Source: Collinsella sp. (GTDB taxonomy: Bacteria > Actinomycetota > Coriobacteriia > Coriobacteriales > Coriobacteriaceae). From it: a stretch of DNA of 64,000 nt. Numbering within the stretch: position 1 is the stretch's first letter; the number at the start of each line of letters is the position of its first letter. This document shows positions 42,830-51,595 of this stretch, in pieces. The notes beneath the pieces are model-generated. The model did no database searches and was not told the DNA's origin. It worked only from the letters and a program-made list of their open reading frames with translations. The translations under genes and the position numbers were made by a program. The stretch covers positions 62,001 to 126,000 of the forward strand of contig JAGZSF010000004.1 of the NCBI GenBank assembly GCA_018381235.1. The letters are read 5' to 3'.

Positions 42830-44173
42830 CTAGTTCGCCATGACGCCTTCTGTCCAGGCCTCGACGTCCTCGATGCGCAGGACGTTGGCGACCTCGGCCA
42901 CGCAGTCGACGCTGGCAAGCTCGGCGGCGGCAGCCTGGACGTCCTTCTCGAGCGCGCGGTGCGTTAGGAAGATGACCGAGCAGGCATCGCTGACGCCCGA
43001 CTTGCCGTCCTCGACCTGGTTGATGAGCGAGATCGAGATGTTGTGCTTGGCAAAGATATCGACCGTCTCGGACAGGGCACCCACGCGGTCGGCGACCTTC
43101 AGGCGTACATAGTACTTGGTCTGGAGCTCGTCCATGGGCTTAAAGGCGAGGTTGTGGCCATAGGGCTCAATCTCGGGCAGCGGAGCCACGCCGCGGCTGA
43201 TCTGCTCGGAGAGCGACAGGATGTCGCCCACGACGGCGCTCGCGGTGGGGAAAGAGCCTGCGCCGGCACCGTAGAACATGGTCTCGCCCACGGCGTCGCC
43301 TACCACGTAGACAGCGTTCATGGCGCCGTTGACCTTGGCAAGCATGTGGTCGGCGGGGATCAGCGTGGGATGCACACGGACGTCGACGCCGGCGTCGGTA
43401 TTGCGGGCGATGCCGAGCAGCTTAATGGTGTAGCCGAGCTCGCGGGCCTGGGCGATGTCCTCGGCGCCGATGGCACGGATACCCTGCTGGTAGACATCGT
43501 CGGTGGTCACGCGGGTGCCAAAGCCGATGGAGGCGAGGATTGCCGTCTTGCTGGCGGCGTCGAAGCCGTCGACGTCGGCGGACGGGTCGGCCTCGGCATA
43601 GCCCTTTGCCTGGGCGTCGGCGAGCACGTCAGCGTAATCGGCGCCCTCGGCGTCCATGCGCGACAGGATGTAGTTGGTGGTGCCGTTAAGGATGCCGGCG
43701 ATGGTCAGGATCTTGTTGCCCACCAGGTCGTGCTCAAGCGTGCTCACGATGGGGATGCCACCGCCGCAGCTGGCCTCGCACTTAATCTGCACGCCGCACG
43801 CGCGCGCCTTCTCGGCGAGCGTCTCGACATGACGGCCCAGCAGGGCCTTGTTGGCAGAGACGACGTGCTTGCCGTTCTCGAAGGCGGTGGTGAAGATTTC
43901 GGTCGCGGGGTGCTCGCCGCCGATGAGCTCGACGACGATGTCGACGGCGGGGTCGGTGACGACATCGTGCCAGTCGCTCGTAAAGGCCTCACGCTCAATA
44001 CCGGCTGCCTCGGCCTGCTCCCAGGCAAGCGCGCAGGCGCGGGTCAGCTTAAGGTCGATGCCGTAGGCTGCCAGGTACTCATCGTGGTGGCTCTTGATCA
44101 GACGGGCCACGCCGCCGCCGACGGTTCCCAGACCGATGAGGCCGACGTTCACGGTGCGCAGGGGTTCGCTCAT
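42830..44173 (-). CDS. hom: Homoserine dehydrogenase with ACT domain
   Basis: A 447-residue NAD(P)-dependent homoserine dehydrogenase, which makes homoserine from aspartate semialdehyde for threonine and methionine synthesis. The Rossmann motif is GLIGLGTVGGGVARL (about 12-26). SANKALLG, GGGIPIVSTL and GILNGTTNYIL are the conserved catalytic segments. The C-terminal 90 residues are an ACT domain (VADRVGALSETVDIFAKHN), the usual site of threonine feedback. GAAGGAGCTATCT lies before the ATG. The gene is monocistronic, with its own terminator. No T-box or other leader was found upstream. Confidence 0.95.
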   Translation of the reverse strand: MSEPLRTVNVGLIGLGTVGGGVARLIKSHHDEYLAAYGIDLKLTRACALAWEQAEAAGIEREAFTSDWHDVVTDPAVDIVVELIGGEHPATEIFTTAFENGKHVVSANKALLGRHVETLAEKARACGVQIKCEASCGGGIPIVSTLEHDLVGNKILTIAGILNGTTNYILSRMDAEGADYADVLADAQAKGYAEADPSADVDGFDAASKTAILASIGFGTRVTTDDVYQQGIRAIGAEDIAQARELGYTIKLLGIARNTDAGVDVRVHPTLIPADHMLAKVNGAMNAVYVVGDAVGETMFYGAGAGSFPTASAVVGDILSLSEQISRGVAPLPEIEPYGHNLAFKPMDELQTKYYVRLKVADRVGALSETVDIFAKHNISISLINQVEDGKSGVSDACSVIFLTHRALEKDVQAAAAELASVDCVAEVANVLRIEDVEAWTEGVMAN

Positions 44174-44382
44174 AGATAGCTCCTTCGTGCATCTTATGGA
44201 TGGATTAACCGCTTAAAGGTTGAGTGCATTCTAGCGTGAACCGAGGGCGCGTGCTCGCTAGGCAACAGGAGTCGCACAAAACGGCACCCCCGAAACGCTG
44301 CGGAAACATTGGAAACATGCTCGCTACAAACGGAACTCCGTAACAAACTGTCAACGTTTGCACCATAAGGTTTGCCCTGTGC

Positions 44383-44485
44383 GACTGGGGCATGCAGGCG
44401 CTCGTCGGCGTGGAATGACGAGGGCCAGGTCGAGAAGCCCGCTACGGCCTATGTGATTCAGGACGGCAAGTACATCGCCGCCTAG
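44383..44485 (+). pseudogene. Remnant of a second LivK-type binding-protein gene
   Basis: GACTGGGGCATGCAGGCGCT encodes DWGMQALVG, identical to an internal segment of livK (45085 onward). It is joined 28 bases later, out of frame by one, to TGGAATGACGAGGGCCAGGT..., which encodes WNDEGQVEKPATAYVIQDGKYIAA and stop. That matches the last 24 codons of livK (WNDKGQVQKDPTAYVITDGKYVQA). Everything between was lost. The fragment differs from livK at several sites, so it derives from a diverged paralogue rather than a recent copy. It is not expressed as a protein. Confidence 0.8.
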
Positions 44486-44714
44486 GTGCGCACAAAACGC
44501 GAGCGGTGAGGCCATTTTAATCAGGGCGGGGACGCCTGTAACAGAACGGAAACATTACTGTCACACAATAAAGTGGCTAAACTGCATAAACCGACATGAA
44601 TACGCAGAATTATGGATAAATGGACAAAACAAAAGAAAAGTTGAAATAATCGCCACTTTTCTCAACTAAAGCGTCTACTATTTTGCGAACGCCGAACACG
44701 GCGAAGGATGGCCT

Positions 44715-44735
44715 GTCGGGTAACCGAAACCCGAC
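44715..44735 (+). promoter_or_regulatory. Hairpin in the livK leader
   Basis: GTCGGGT and ACCCGAC form a 7-bp stem around AACCGAA, ending 22 bases before the livK start. The GAGGAG ribosome site follows. It may affect translation or mRNA stability. The rest of the 583-base region 44174-44756 holds the LivK remnant and an AT-rich stretch (44560-44690) that probably contains the promoter, which I could not place reliably. Confidence 0.4.
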
Positions 44736-44756
44736 GAGATTTGAGAGGAGAGCCGC

Positions 44757-45944
44757 ATGTCGAGCCTCACCGGTAAGTCATTGAACCCTGTTATGAATCG
44801 CAGGAGCGTTATCGCGAGCGCAGCAGGTCTGGGGGCGATGTCCATTCTAGCTGGCTGCTCCTCCAACGGCGGCGACAGCGGTTCCGCGTCGGGCGACGCT
44901 TCGTTTAAGATCGGCACCATCGGCCCGCTGACCGGCGCCAACGCGTCCTACGGCAAGTCCGTTACACAGGCTGTCGAGCTTGGCTGCAAGGATTTCTCGA
45001 CTAAGGAGCTGCCGCTTGTCAGCAAGGCCGAGGACGACCAGGCCGATGGCGAGAAGGCCGTCAACGCCTTCAACACCCTGCTCGACTGGGGCATGCAGGC
45101 CCTCGTCGGTCCGACCACCACGGGTGCGTCGGTCGCCGTTGCCGCAGAGTGCGGTAACGACCCCGAGACGTTCATGATCACCCCGTCCGCGTCTTCCGAG
45201 GACGTTACCAAGGGCAAGGATTGCGTCTTCCAGGTTTGCTTTACCGACCCCAACCAGGGTGTCAACGCTGCCAAGTTCCTGGCGCAGAAGTATGCGGACG
45301 AGAAGTTCGTGCTGTTCTATAACTCCGGCGACGCCTATTCTTCGGGCATCGCAGATTCCTTTAAGGCCCAGGCCGCTAAGTCCAAGCTCGAGATTGTCGA
45401 CGAGGAGACCTTTAAGGACGACTCCGCCACGAGCTTTACCAACCAGCTGACCAAGGCCAAGCAGGCAGGCGCCACCATGATCTTTGCGCCGATCTACTAC
45501 ACGCCGGCGTCCGTCCTGCTCAAGAACGCCAAGGACATGGGCTACGACGTCAAGATGATGGGCTGCGACGGCATGGACGGCATCCTGGGCGTTGAGGGCT
45601 TCGACACCTCTCTTGCCGAGGGTCTGCTGCTCATGACCCCGTTCTCCGCCGACGACGAGAAGAACGCCGACTTCGTCAACGCTTACAAAGATAAGTACGG
45701 CGATACCCCCGACCAGTTTGCCGCCGACGCCTACGACGGCGTGCATGCGGTGGTCGAGGCCCTCAAGGAGGCCGGCCTGGGTGTCGACGCCGACCCCACC
45801 GAGGTTGCCGAGAAGCTTCCCGAGGCTATGCGCAACATTACTGTTGACGGTCTGACTGGCAAGCTCTCCTGGAACGACAAGGGCCAGGTCCAGAAGGACC
45901 CGACGGCGTACGTCATTACCGACGGCAAGTACGTACAGGCCTAA
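44757..45944 (+). CDS. livK: Branched-chain amino acid ABC transporter binding lipoprotein
   Basis: A 395-residue extracytoplasmic solute-binding protein of the LivK type. The lipobox is LAGC (C34), preceded by NRRSVIASAAG, which also resembles a twin-arginine motif. The mature protein shows the Peripla_BP_6 pattern: IGPLTGANASYGKSV, then FVLFYNSGDAYSSG and FAADAYDGVHAVVEAL. GAGAGGAGAGCCGC precedes the ATG. It starts the livKHMGF operon. The substrate could be leucine, isoleucine or valine, or another amide; this is inferred from the gene set. Confidence 0.93.
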   Translation: MSSLTGKSLNPVMNRRSVIASAAGLGAMSILAGCSSNGGDSGSASGDASFKIGTIGPLTGANASYGKSVTQAVELGCKDFSTKELPLVSKAEDDQADGEKAVNAFNTLLDWGMQALVGPTTTGASVAVAAECGNDPETFMITPSASSEDVTKGKDCVFQVCFTDPNQGVNAAKFLAQKYADEKFVLFYNSGDAYSSGIADSFKAQAAKSKLEIVDEETFKDDSATSFTNQLTKAKQAGATMIFAPIYYTPASVLLKNAKDMGYDVKMMGCDGMDGILGVEGFDTSLAEGLLLMTPFSADDEKNADFVNAYKDKYGDTPDQFAADAYDGVHAVVEALKEAGLGVDADPTEVAEKLPEAMRNITVDGLTGKLSWNDKGQVQKDPTAYVITDGKYVQA

Positions 45945-45976
45945 TAGGCCGCCTTACATAGAGCGGTTTTGATCCC

Positions 45977-46006
45977 AAGCAGGGGAGGTTTTGGCCTTCC
46001 CTGCTT
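45977..46006 (+). terminator. Hairpin after livK
   Basis: AAGCAGGGGAGG pairs with CCTTCCCTGCTT (one mismatch) around a 6-base loop, then GCTTGGTATTT. It lies 33 bases after the livK stop. It could be a partial terminator or RNase barrier that lets more binding protein than permease be made. Confidence 0.5.
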
Positions 46007-46017
46007 GCTTGGTATTT

Positions 46018-46041
46018 AGGGACGATGTAACGTCCCTGTTT
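46018..46041 (+). terminator. Second hairpin in the livK-livH gap
   Basis: AGGGACG (46018-46024) pairs with CGTCCCT (46031-46037), followed by GTTTC. With the previous hairpin it forms a two-part barrier between livK and livH. Confidence 0.4.
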
Positions 46042-46083
46042 CATACATCAACTGGAAACCTATTCGAAAGGGGGATGTGGAAC

Positions 46084-46965
46084 ATGACGGTCTTTATCCA
46101 ATACCTGGTCAACGGCCTGTCCATGGGCAGCGTCTACGCCATCATCGCGTTGGGCTACACCATGGTCTACGGTATCGCCAAGATGCTCAACTTCGCTCAC
46201 GGCGACGTCATCATGGTCGGTGCCTATGTCTCGTTCTGTGCCACGTCGTATCTCGGCCTCCCGGGCTGGGCATCTGTAGTTCTCTCTTGTGTGGTCTGCA
46301 CGGTTCTCGGTGTTCTCATCGAGGGTCTGGCCTATAAGCCGCTGCGCCAAGCAGGCCCTCTGGCCGTTCTGATCACGGCCATCGGCGTGTCTTACTTCCT
46401 GCAGAACGCCGCGCAGCTTCTGTGGGGCGCCACGCCCAAGAACTTCACTTCGCTCGTCACCTTCCAGGTACCGGAGTTCTTGGCCAAGTTCAACGTAAGC
46501 GCCGTCTCGCTCGTCACCATCGTCGCCTGCCTGGTTATCATGGCCGGCCTGATGTTCTTTACAGGTAAGACCAAGATGGGCAAAGCCATGCGCGCCGTGT
46601 CCGAGGACAAGGCCGCCGCTCAGCTCATGGGCATCAACGTCAACCGCACCATCTCGATGACGTTTGCCATCGGCTCCGCCCTTGCCGCCATCGCCGGCGT
46701 GCTGCTGTGCTCCTACTCGCCGGTCCTGCAGCCCACCACGGGCGCCATGCCTGGCATCAAGGCCTTCGACGCTGCCGTTTTCGGCGGCATCGGCTCCATC
46801 CCCGGTGCCTTTGTCGGTGGCATTCTCATCGGCATCATCGAGGCGATGGCGCAGGCTTACATTTCCACGAGCCTTGCCAACTCCATCGTCTTTGGTGTTT
46901 TGATCATCGTCCTGCTCGTCAAGCCTGCCGGCCTCTTGGGCAAGTACGTCCCCGAGAAGGTGTAG
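46084..46965 (+). CDS. livH: Branched-chain amino acid ABC transporter permease LivH
   Basis: A 293-residue permease with about eight helices. NFAHGDVIMVGAYVSF and ALGYTMVYGIAKMLNFAHG in the first 60 residues, and FDAAVFGGIGSIPGAFVGG near the end, are LivH signatures. The ATG at 46084 is preferred because GAAAGGGGGATGTGGAAC lies before it; an open frame starts at 45991. It pairs with LivM. Confidence 0.93.
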   Translation: MTVFIQYLVNGLSMGSVYAIIALGYTMVYGIAKMLNFAHGDVIMVGAYVSFCATSYLGLPGWASVVLSCVVCTVLGVLIEGLAYKPLRQAGPLAVLITAIGVSYFLQNAAQLLWGATPKNFTSLVTFQVPEFLAKFNVSAVSLVTIVACLVIMAGLMFFTGKTKMGKAMRAVSEDKAAAQLMGINVNRTISMTFAIGSALAAIAGVLLCSYSPVLQPTTGAMPGIKAFDAAVFGGIGSIPGAFVGGILIGIIEAMAQAYISTSLANSIVFGVLIIVLLVKPAGLLGKYVPEKV

Positions 46966-46974
46966 GTGAGCGTT

Positions 46975-48054
46975 ATGAAGTTTCTTAAAGACAAGCAGAC
47001 GCGTCACGACTTTGTTACGTACGCCATGTGCCTTGTGGCCTTCGCCATCGTGTTCTTTATGCAGTCCAACCATATGATCCCGCGCATGATCGCCGGTCAG
47101 TTGGTTCCCATTACGGCCTACATCGTCATGGCCATTTCCCTCAACCTCGTCGTCGGCATCGCGGGCGACTTGTCGCTGGGCCATGCGGGCTTTATGAGTA
47201 TCGGTGCCTACACGGGTATCGTCACCGCGGTCGCCCTCGAGAGCGCTATTCCTTCCGATCCGGTGCGCCTTATCATCAGCATCGTGGTCGGCGCTATCGC
47301 CGCTGCCATCTTGGGCTTCTTGATTGGTATCCCGGTCCTGCGCCTGAGCGGCGACTATCTGGCCATCGTGACCCTGGCTTTTGGCGAGATCATCAAAGAG
47401 ATCGTCACCTGCCTCATTGTGGGCGTCGACTCCCGCGGCCTGCACGTGATCTTTAACATCACGGGCAACTCTACGATCGACGACCTGCACCTGCTCGAGG
47501 ACGGCACCGCCATCATCAAGGGCGCCCAGGGCGCCTCGGGCGTGTCGACGTACTCGACCTTCCTCGCCGGTGCCATCCTGGTCATGGTCGCACTCGTGAT
47601 CGTGCTCAACCTGGTTCGCAGCCGTACCGGCCGTGCCATTATGGCCGTGCGCGATAACAAGATTGCAGCCGAGTCCGTAGGCATCTCCGTCACCGAGTAC
47701 CGCATGATCGCCTTCGTGGTTTCCGCTGCCCTCGCCGGTGCTGCCGGAGCCCTCTTCGGCGGTAACTTCTCGCAGCTCTCAGCCACCAAGTTCGACTTCA
47801 ACACGTCCATCCTCATTCTGGTGTTCGTGGTCCTGGGCGGTCTGGGCAATATGCGCGGCTCCGTCATCGCGGCGGCGCTGCTCACGGTGCTTCCCGAGCT
47901 GCTCCGTCAGTTCTCGGACTACCGTATGCTCATTTACGCTATCGTGCTGATCCTGGTCATGATCTTTACCAACAACCCGCAGCTCAAGGCGTTCTTCGCA
48001 CGCATTAAGGATCGCTTTGCTTCCAAGAAGGAGGTGGCAGCCGATGCCCAGTAA
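46975..48054 (+). CDS. livM: Branched-chain amino acid ABC transporter permease LivM
   Basis: A 359-residue permease. Conserved points include SLNLVVGIAGDLSLGHAGFM and, near the end, FVVLGGLGNMRGSVI. A GTG at 46966, directly after the livH stop, is another possible start; TAGGTGAGCGTT gives the ATG at 46975 a better site. It overlaps livG by 11 bases. Confidence 0.93.
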   Translation: MKFLKDKQTRHDFVTYAMCLVAFAIVFFMQSNHMIPRMIAGQLVPITAYIVMAISLNLVVGIAGDLSLGHAGFMSIGAYTGIVTAVALESAIPSDPVRLIISIVVGAIAAAILGFLIGIPVLRLSGDYLAIVTLAFGEIIKEIVTCLIVGVDSRGLHVIFNITGNSTIDDLHLLEDGTAIIKGAQGASGVSTYSTFLAGAILVMVALVIVLNLVRSRTGRAIMAVRDNKIAAESVGISVTEYRMIAFVVSAALAGAAGALFGGNFSQLSATKFDFNTSILILVFVVLGGLGNMRGSVIAAALLTVLPELLRQFSDYRMLIYAIVLILVMIFTNNPQLKAFFARIKDRFASKKEVAADAQ

Positions 48055-48904
48055 ATTTGAGTTCAAGAAGGGCAAGATGGTCCCGTATCCTTCTGGCGCC
48101 ATCGTTCCCGATCGTGACCTGGGCGAGCGCCCTGCACTCGAGTGCATCCACCTGGGCATTGAGTTCGGTGGCCTTAAGGCAGTCGACGACTTTAGCCTGA
48201 CTATCGGCAAGACCGAGATCGCCGGTCTGATCGGCCCCAACGGTGCCGGTAAGACCACGGTCTTCAACCTGCTCACCAAGGTGTATCAGCCAACGCACGG
48301 CACCATCCTGCTCGACGGAGAGGATACCTCGGGCAAGTCGGTCTATCAGGTCAACCGCATGGGTATTGCCCGTACATTCCAGAACATTCGCCTGTTCAAC
48401 ACCATGACGGTGGAGGACAACGTCAAGGTCGGTCTGCACAACCAGGAGCGCTATTCCGGTTTTGAGGGCGTGCTGCGCCTGCCGACGTATTGGAAGCACG
48501 AGAAGGCTGCTCACGAGCGCGCCATGGAGCTGCTGTCCATCTTTGATATGGAGCATCTGGCAAACGAGCAGGCTGGCTCGCTGCCTTACGGCGCCCAGCG
48601 TCGTCTGGAGATCGTTCGCGCGCTTGCCACCAACCCCAAACTGCTGCTGCTCGACGAGCCTGCCGCCGGCATGAACCCGTCCGAGACCGCGGAACTCATG
48701 GAGAACATCGTTAAGATTCGCGACACCTTCGGCATTGCCATCATGCTTATCGAGCACGACATGTCGCTCGTTATGAATATCTGCGAGGGTATCTGCGTGC
48801 TCAACTTTGGCAAGGTCATCGCCAAGGGCACGGCCGAGGAAATCCAGAACAACGACGCCGTTATCGAGGCATATCTGGGCAAGCAGGATAAGGGGGAGAA
48901 CTAA
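48044..48904 (+). CDS. livG: Branched-chain amino acid ABC transporter ATPase LivG
   Basis: A 286-residue ATP-binding subunit. Walker A is GPNGAGKTT, Walker B LLLLDEPAAGMNP, with the LivG-specific GIARTFQNIRLF. About 35 residues extend before the ABC domain. AAGAAGGAGGTGGC precedes the ATG, which lies within the end of livM. The signature motif reads SLPYGAQRRLEI, as usual in LivG. Confidence 0.94.
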   Translation: MPSKFEFKKGKMVPYPSGAIVPDRDLGERPALECIHLGIEFGGLKAVDDFSLTIGKTEIAGLIGPNGAGKTTVFNLLTKVYQPTHGTILLDGEDTSGKSVYQVNRMGIARTFQNIRLFNTMTVEDNVKVGLHNQERYSGFEGVLRLPTYWKHEKAAHERAMELLSIFDMEHLANEQAGSLPYGAQRRLEIVRALATNPKLLLLDEPAAGMNPSETAELMENIVKIRDTFGIAIMLIEHDMSLVMNICEGICVLNFGKVIAKGTAEEIQNNDAVIEAYLGKQDKGEN

Positions 48905-49618
48905 ATGGCAGAGCCGATGCTTTCCGTCTACAACATCAACGTCTGGTACGGCGCCATCCACGCCATCAAGGACATCTCCTTTAACGTCAACGAGGGCGAG
49001 ATCGTTGCTCTGATCGGTGCGAACGGTGCTGGTAAGTCCACAACGCTCAAGACTGTCTCGGGCCTGCTGCGTTCCAAGACCGGCTCCATCAAGTTTATGG
49101 GCGAAGACATTACCCATACGCCTGCCGACAAGCTGGTGGGCAAGGGCCTGGCTCAGGTCCCCGAGGGCCGTCGCGCCTTTTTGCAGATGACGGTCGAGGA
49201 GAACCTGGAGATGGGCGCTTATACGCAGCCCAAGTCCACGGTTGCTCCGGGCCTTGAGCGCGTTTACGAGCAGTTCCCGCGCCTGAAGGAGCGCCGTCGC
49301 CAGGTCGCCGGCACCCTTTCGGGCGGCGAGCAGCAGATGCTCGTTATGGGCCGCGCCCTTATGAGCAACCCCAAGCTGCTCATGCTCGACGAGCCTTCCA
49401 TGGGCCTGGCGCCGATTCTGATTGAGCAGATCTTCCAGATTGTAGAGGACCTGCACAAGGCGGGCACCACGGTGCTTCTGGTCGAGCAGAACGCGCAGAT
49501 GGCGCTTTCCATCGCCACACGCGGCTACGTGCTCGAGACCGGCAAGATCACCATGACCGGCACGGGCCAAGAGCTCCTGCACGACGACAACGTCCGCAAA
49601 GCCTATCTTGGTGGTTAA
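48905..49618 (+). CDS. livF: Branched-chain amino acid ABC transporter ATPase LivF
   Basis: A 237-residue ATP-binding subunit. Walker A GANGAGKST, the signature TLSGGEQQML, and Walker B LLMLDEPSMGLAP are intact; VPEGRRAFLQMTVEENLEMG is typical of LivF. Its ATG immediately follows the livG stop. It is the last gene before a strong terminator. Confidence 0.95.
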   Translation: MAEPMLSVYNINVWYGAIHAIKDISFNVNEGEIVALIGANGAGKSTTLKTVSGLLRSKTGSIKFMGEDITHTPADKLVGKGLAQVPEGRRAFLQMTVEENLEMGAYTQPKSTVAPGLERVYEQFPRLKERRRQVAGTLSGGEQQMLVMGRALMSNPKLLMLDEPSMGLAPILIEQIFQIVEDLHKAGTTVLLVEQNAQMALSIATRGYVLETGKITMTGTGQELLHDDNVRKAYLGG

Positions 49619-49628
49619 TCCATTCAAC

Positions 49629-49665
49629 AAAGGGGCGCTGACTATCCCGGTCAGCGCCCCTTTTT
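49629..49665 (+). terminator. Terminator of the liv operon
   Basis: AAAGGGGCGCTGAC (49629-49642) pairs with GTCAGCGCCCCTTT (49650-49663), followed by a T-run. It ends just before a palindromic repeat. Confidence 0.9.
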
Positions 49666-49734
49666 AAGTTGCGGTGAAATAGGGACTAAATAGGGATCCT
49701 GGACGCCAAAACAGTCCCTATTCCACCGCAACTT
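49666..49734. repeat. 69-bp palindromic repeat, copy 1
   Basis: The left arm starts AAGTTGCGGTGAAATAGGG and the right arm is its complement with a single mismatch; both arms are 22 bases. The centre contains CCAAAACAGTCCC. A second copy lies at 51596. Similarity between copies continues about 25 bases to the right (CTTCATTGGGGCGTG against CTTCATGGGGATGTG), so the element is longer than its palindrome. Confidence 0.85.
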
Positions 49735-49813
49735 CATTGGGGCGTGCGACGATGACCTTCCCAAATTAGCAACCCTAAGAACGTGCCCAACGGCTACTCT
49801 TTGCCTCAAAATA

Positions 49814-49845
49814 GGCCCCGTTCTGGAGTGTTTCGGAACGGGGCC
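49814..49845 (-). terminator. Terminator of the propeller/zinc-ribbon gene
   Basis: GGCCCCGTTC (49814-49823) and GAACGGGGCC (49836-49845) pair perfectly; TATTTTGAGG follows on the minus strand. Confidence 0.75.
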
Positions 49846-49876
49846 TTGGTGGTTGGGATCTATTGGGTTTTGTTCG

Positions 49877-51466
49877 CTAGTCTACCTTTTGTCCGCATGT
49901 GGTGCAGAACTGGGCTTCGGGTACGAGCGGGGTTCCGCAGTGACGGCAGAAGCGGGCAGGCTCGGCCGGAGCTGCCGGTGCCGTCGGCATCGCAGACGCT
50001 GCGGGTGGAACGGCGTTCTGCTGGGCGCGCTTCTGACGACGACGCTGCTTGCGCTGAGGCTTGGGCGCTGCGGCTACTGCGCCGTTCGTGGTCTTCGCGC
50101 GCTTCTTGCGGACGCAAAGAACAACAATCACGCCACCGATAACTAGGACGATTGCCACGCCACCGCCAATAACAAACGGCAGGTGAGTCTGGACAAAGTA
50201 GAGCACATCCTCAGGCAGGGAATGGGGGATGTTCGATTTGTAGATGTTCACATGAAGTGTGGTGGGGTCATCGTCGTCGTAATAATCAGTCCAAATCTCG
50301 CGATCGCCGTTCATGAAATAAGGGCTGCACCAATGAGAATCAAACTCGCTCTTTGCCCCGGTTTGAGCATCGACTAGGCATGCTGAGGACCTGTCATCGT
50401 CTGTGTATCTTCCAAGTAAGACACCGCCATCATGCGAAATGTCGCAGAGGTCGCCATCGCCAAAGGGGAAGGCAATCGAGCTGATAGTGTTCCCATTTTG
50501 CAAATCGATGACGCCGAGGTTTGCCTTCTGTAAATTCAGGTAATAGCTGTCGTCGAAAAGGTCGCCGGAGCCATTGCTAAGATAAACGGGGTAGTAATTG
50601 CATGAGCCGGAAGATGAATATCCATTGGCAAAAGCGTGATCCTCGTCATTGAATATGGTACTCAGGTTGGCGTCGCGGTCGGCTTTAATCAAAAAGGAGT
50701 CACCTTGAAGAATAAGGTCTTCTGAGTCCGGGAGCTGCATTATTGAGTATATTTCGATGCTGTCTGTTATTTTATTTACTTTAATGGTGTTTGATTTGGT
50801 CGAGCCTGTTTTAATGTCGAACACTTTCAGAGTGACGGTGGATTTATCCGCATTGGTCGACACGACGTAAAAGTATTTTCCATCTTTCGAAAGTGCTACC
50901 CACGACCAATCGCTTTCTGTGCGGTCTACCTGTATCTTGTTATCAGTCTTAAGATCATAAATTGCATACGAATGGTTATCATCGGAATCGTGCTGAATAA
51001 CACATGCCGTTTCTCCGTTTTCGCTAATAAAAGCATAGTCCTGAGTGTATTTTCCTGGTTCGAGCGAATGGACCGACTGTCTTTGCGTTTTAGGAGAGAA
51101 GACGACCAGGTTGGAGCCTTCTATCCAAAGCAGCCGACCATCCCACGACACGTTCATCGAATCGAGGCTTTTCTTTGGAATGTCAACGGGGGTTGTGCTG
51201 CCGTTGTCCAAATTGATGAGGGATACTTTTTTCACGCTGTTTTTGTCTTCGCGGTCAAACAGGTAACAATACCCTGAGTCTAAATCTAGGTGGCTGACAT
51301 ACGAGTGGTCGCTGCTGACCTTAAAGCTATACGACTTCTCAAGCTCGGGCGTCGGTACGCTGCCGCCGGCTAATGCTGCGGGAGGGGCTGCAAGCGGGGA
51401 CAGTGCCGCGAGGAGGCCTATGGCGACCGCTGCGATCCTTCCGCTCTTTTGGATGCTCTTAAACAT
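49877..51466 (-). CDS. Signal peptide, beta-propeller-like exterior, one TM helix and C-terminal zinc ribbon
   Basis: A 529-residue protein. Residues 1-33 are a signal peptide (MFKSIQKSGRIAAVAIGLLA). About 40-420 form repeated beta segments (SHLDLDSGYCYLF; VSWDGRLLWIEGSN; LSKDGKYFYVVS; SHDGGVLLGRY) that resemble WD40/TolB-like propeller blades. One membrane helix lies at about 435-460. The tail is basic and proline/alanine-rich, and ends in a double-CxxC zinc ribbon (CRHCG, CTTCG). With this topology the ribbon would be cytoplasmic. The coding region is less G+C-rich than its neighbours, which suggests recent transfer. GAGGAAAGGATTGCC precedes the ATG. Function unknown. Confidence 0.75.
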   Translation of the reverse strand: MFKSIQKSGRIAAVAIGLLAALSPLAAPPAALAGGSVPTPELEKSYSFKVSSDHSYVSHLDLDSGYCYLFDREDKNSVKKVSLINLDNGSTTPVDIPKKSLDSMNVSWDGRLLWIEGSNLVVFSPKTQRQSVHSLEPGKYTQDYAFISENGETACVIQHDSDDNHSYAIYDLKTDNKIQVDRTESDWSWVALSKDGKYFYVVSTNADKSTVTLKVFDIKTGSTKSNTIKVNKITDSIEIYSIMQLPDSEDLILQGDSFLIKADRDANLSTIFNDEDHAFANGYSSSGSCNYYPVYLSNGSGDLFDDSYYLNLQKANLGVIDLQNGNTISSIAFPFGDGDLCDISHDGGVLLGRYTDDDRSSACLVDAQTGAKSEFDSHWCSPYFMNGDREIWTDYYDDDDPTTLHVNIYKSNIPHSLPEDVLYFVQTHLPFVIGGGVAIVLVIGGVIVVLCVRKKRAKTTNGAVAAAPKPQRKQRRRQKRAQQNAVPPAASAMPTAPAAPAEPARFCRHCGTPLVPEAQFCTTCGQKVD

Positions 51467-51595
51467 GGCAATCCTTTCCTCTAAATACGAATGCGATACT
51501 GCCATGGTTAATCGGGATTCCGAAATCTTGTTGCGCAACATTCACCATCGGCAACATTTTTCGGCCAGTTGCGCCGCCCTCAAGGGAACATTTTG

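Noticed and set aside
44174..44382. T-box or amino-acid leader before hom or livK
   Set aside because: There is no T-box sequence, no leader peptide with repeated codons and no antiterminator pair.
46060..47490. 476-codon minus-strand frame opposite livH/livM
   Set aside because: It is low complexity in Asp, Gly and His, with no start signal; livH and livM are clear on the other strand.
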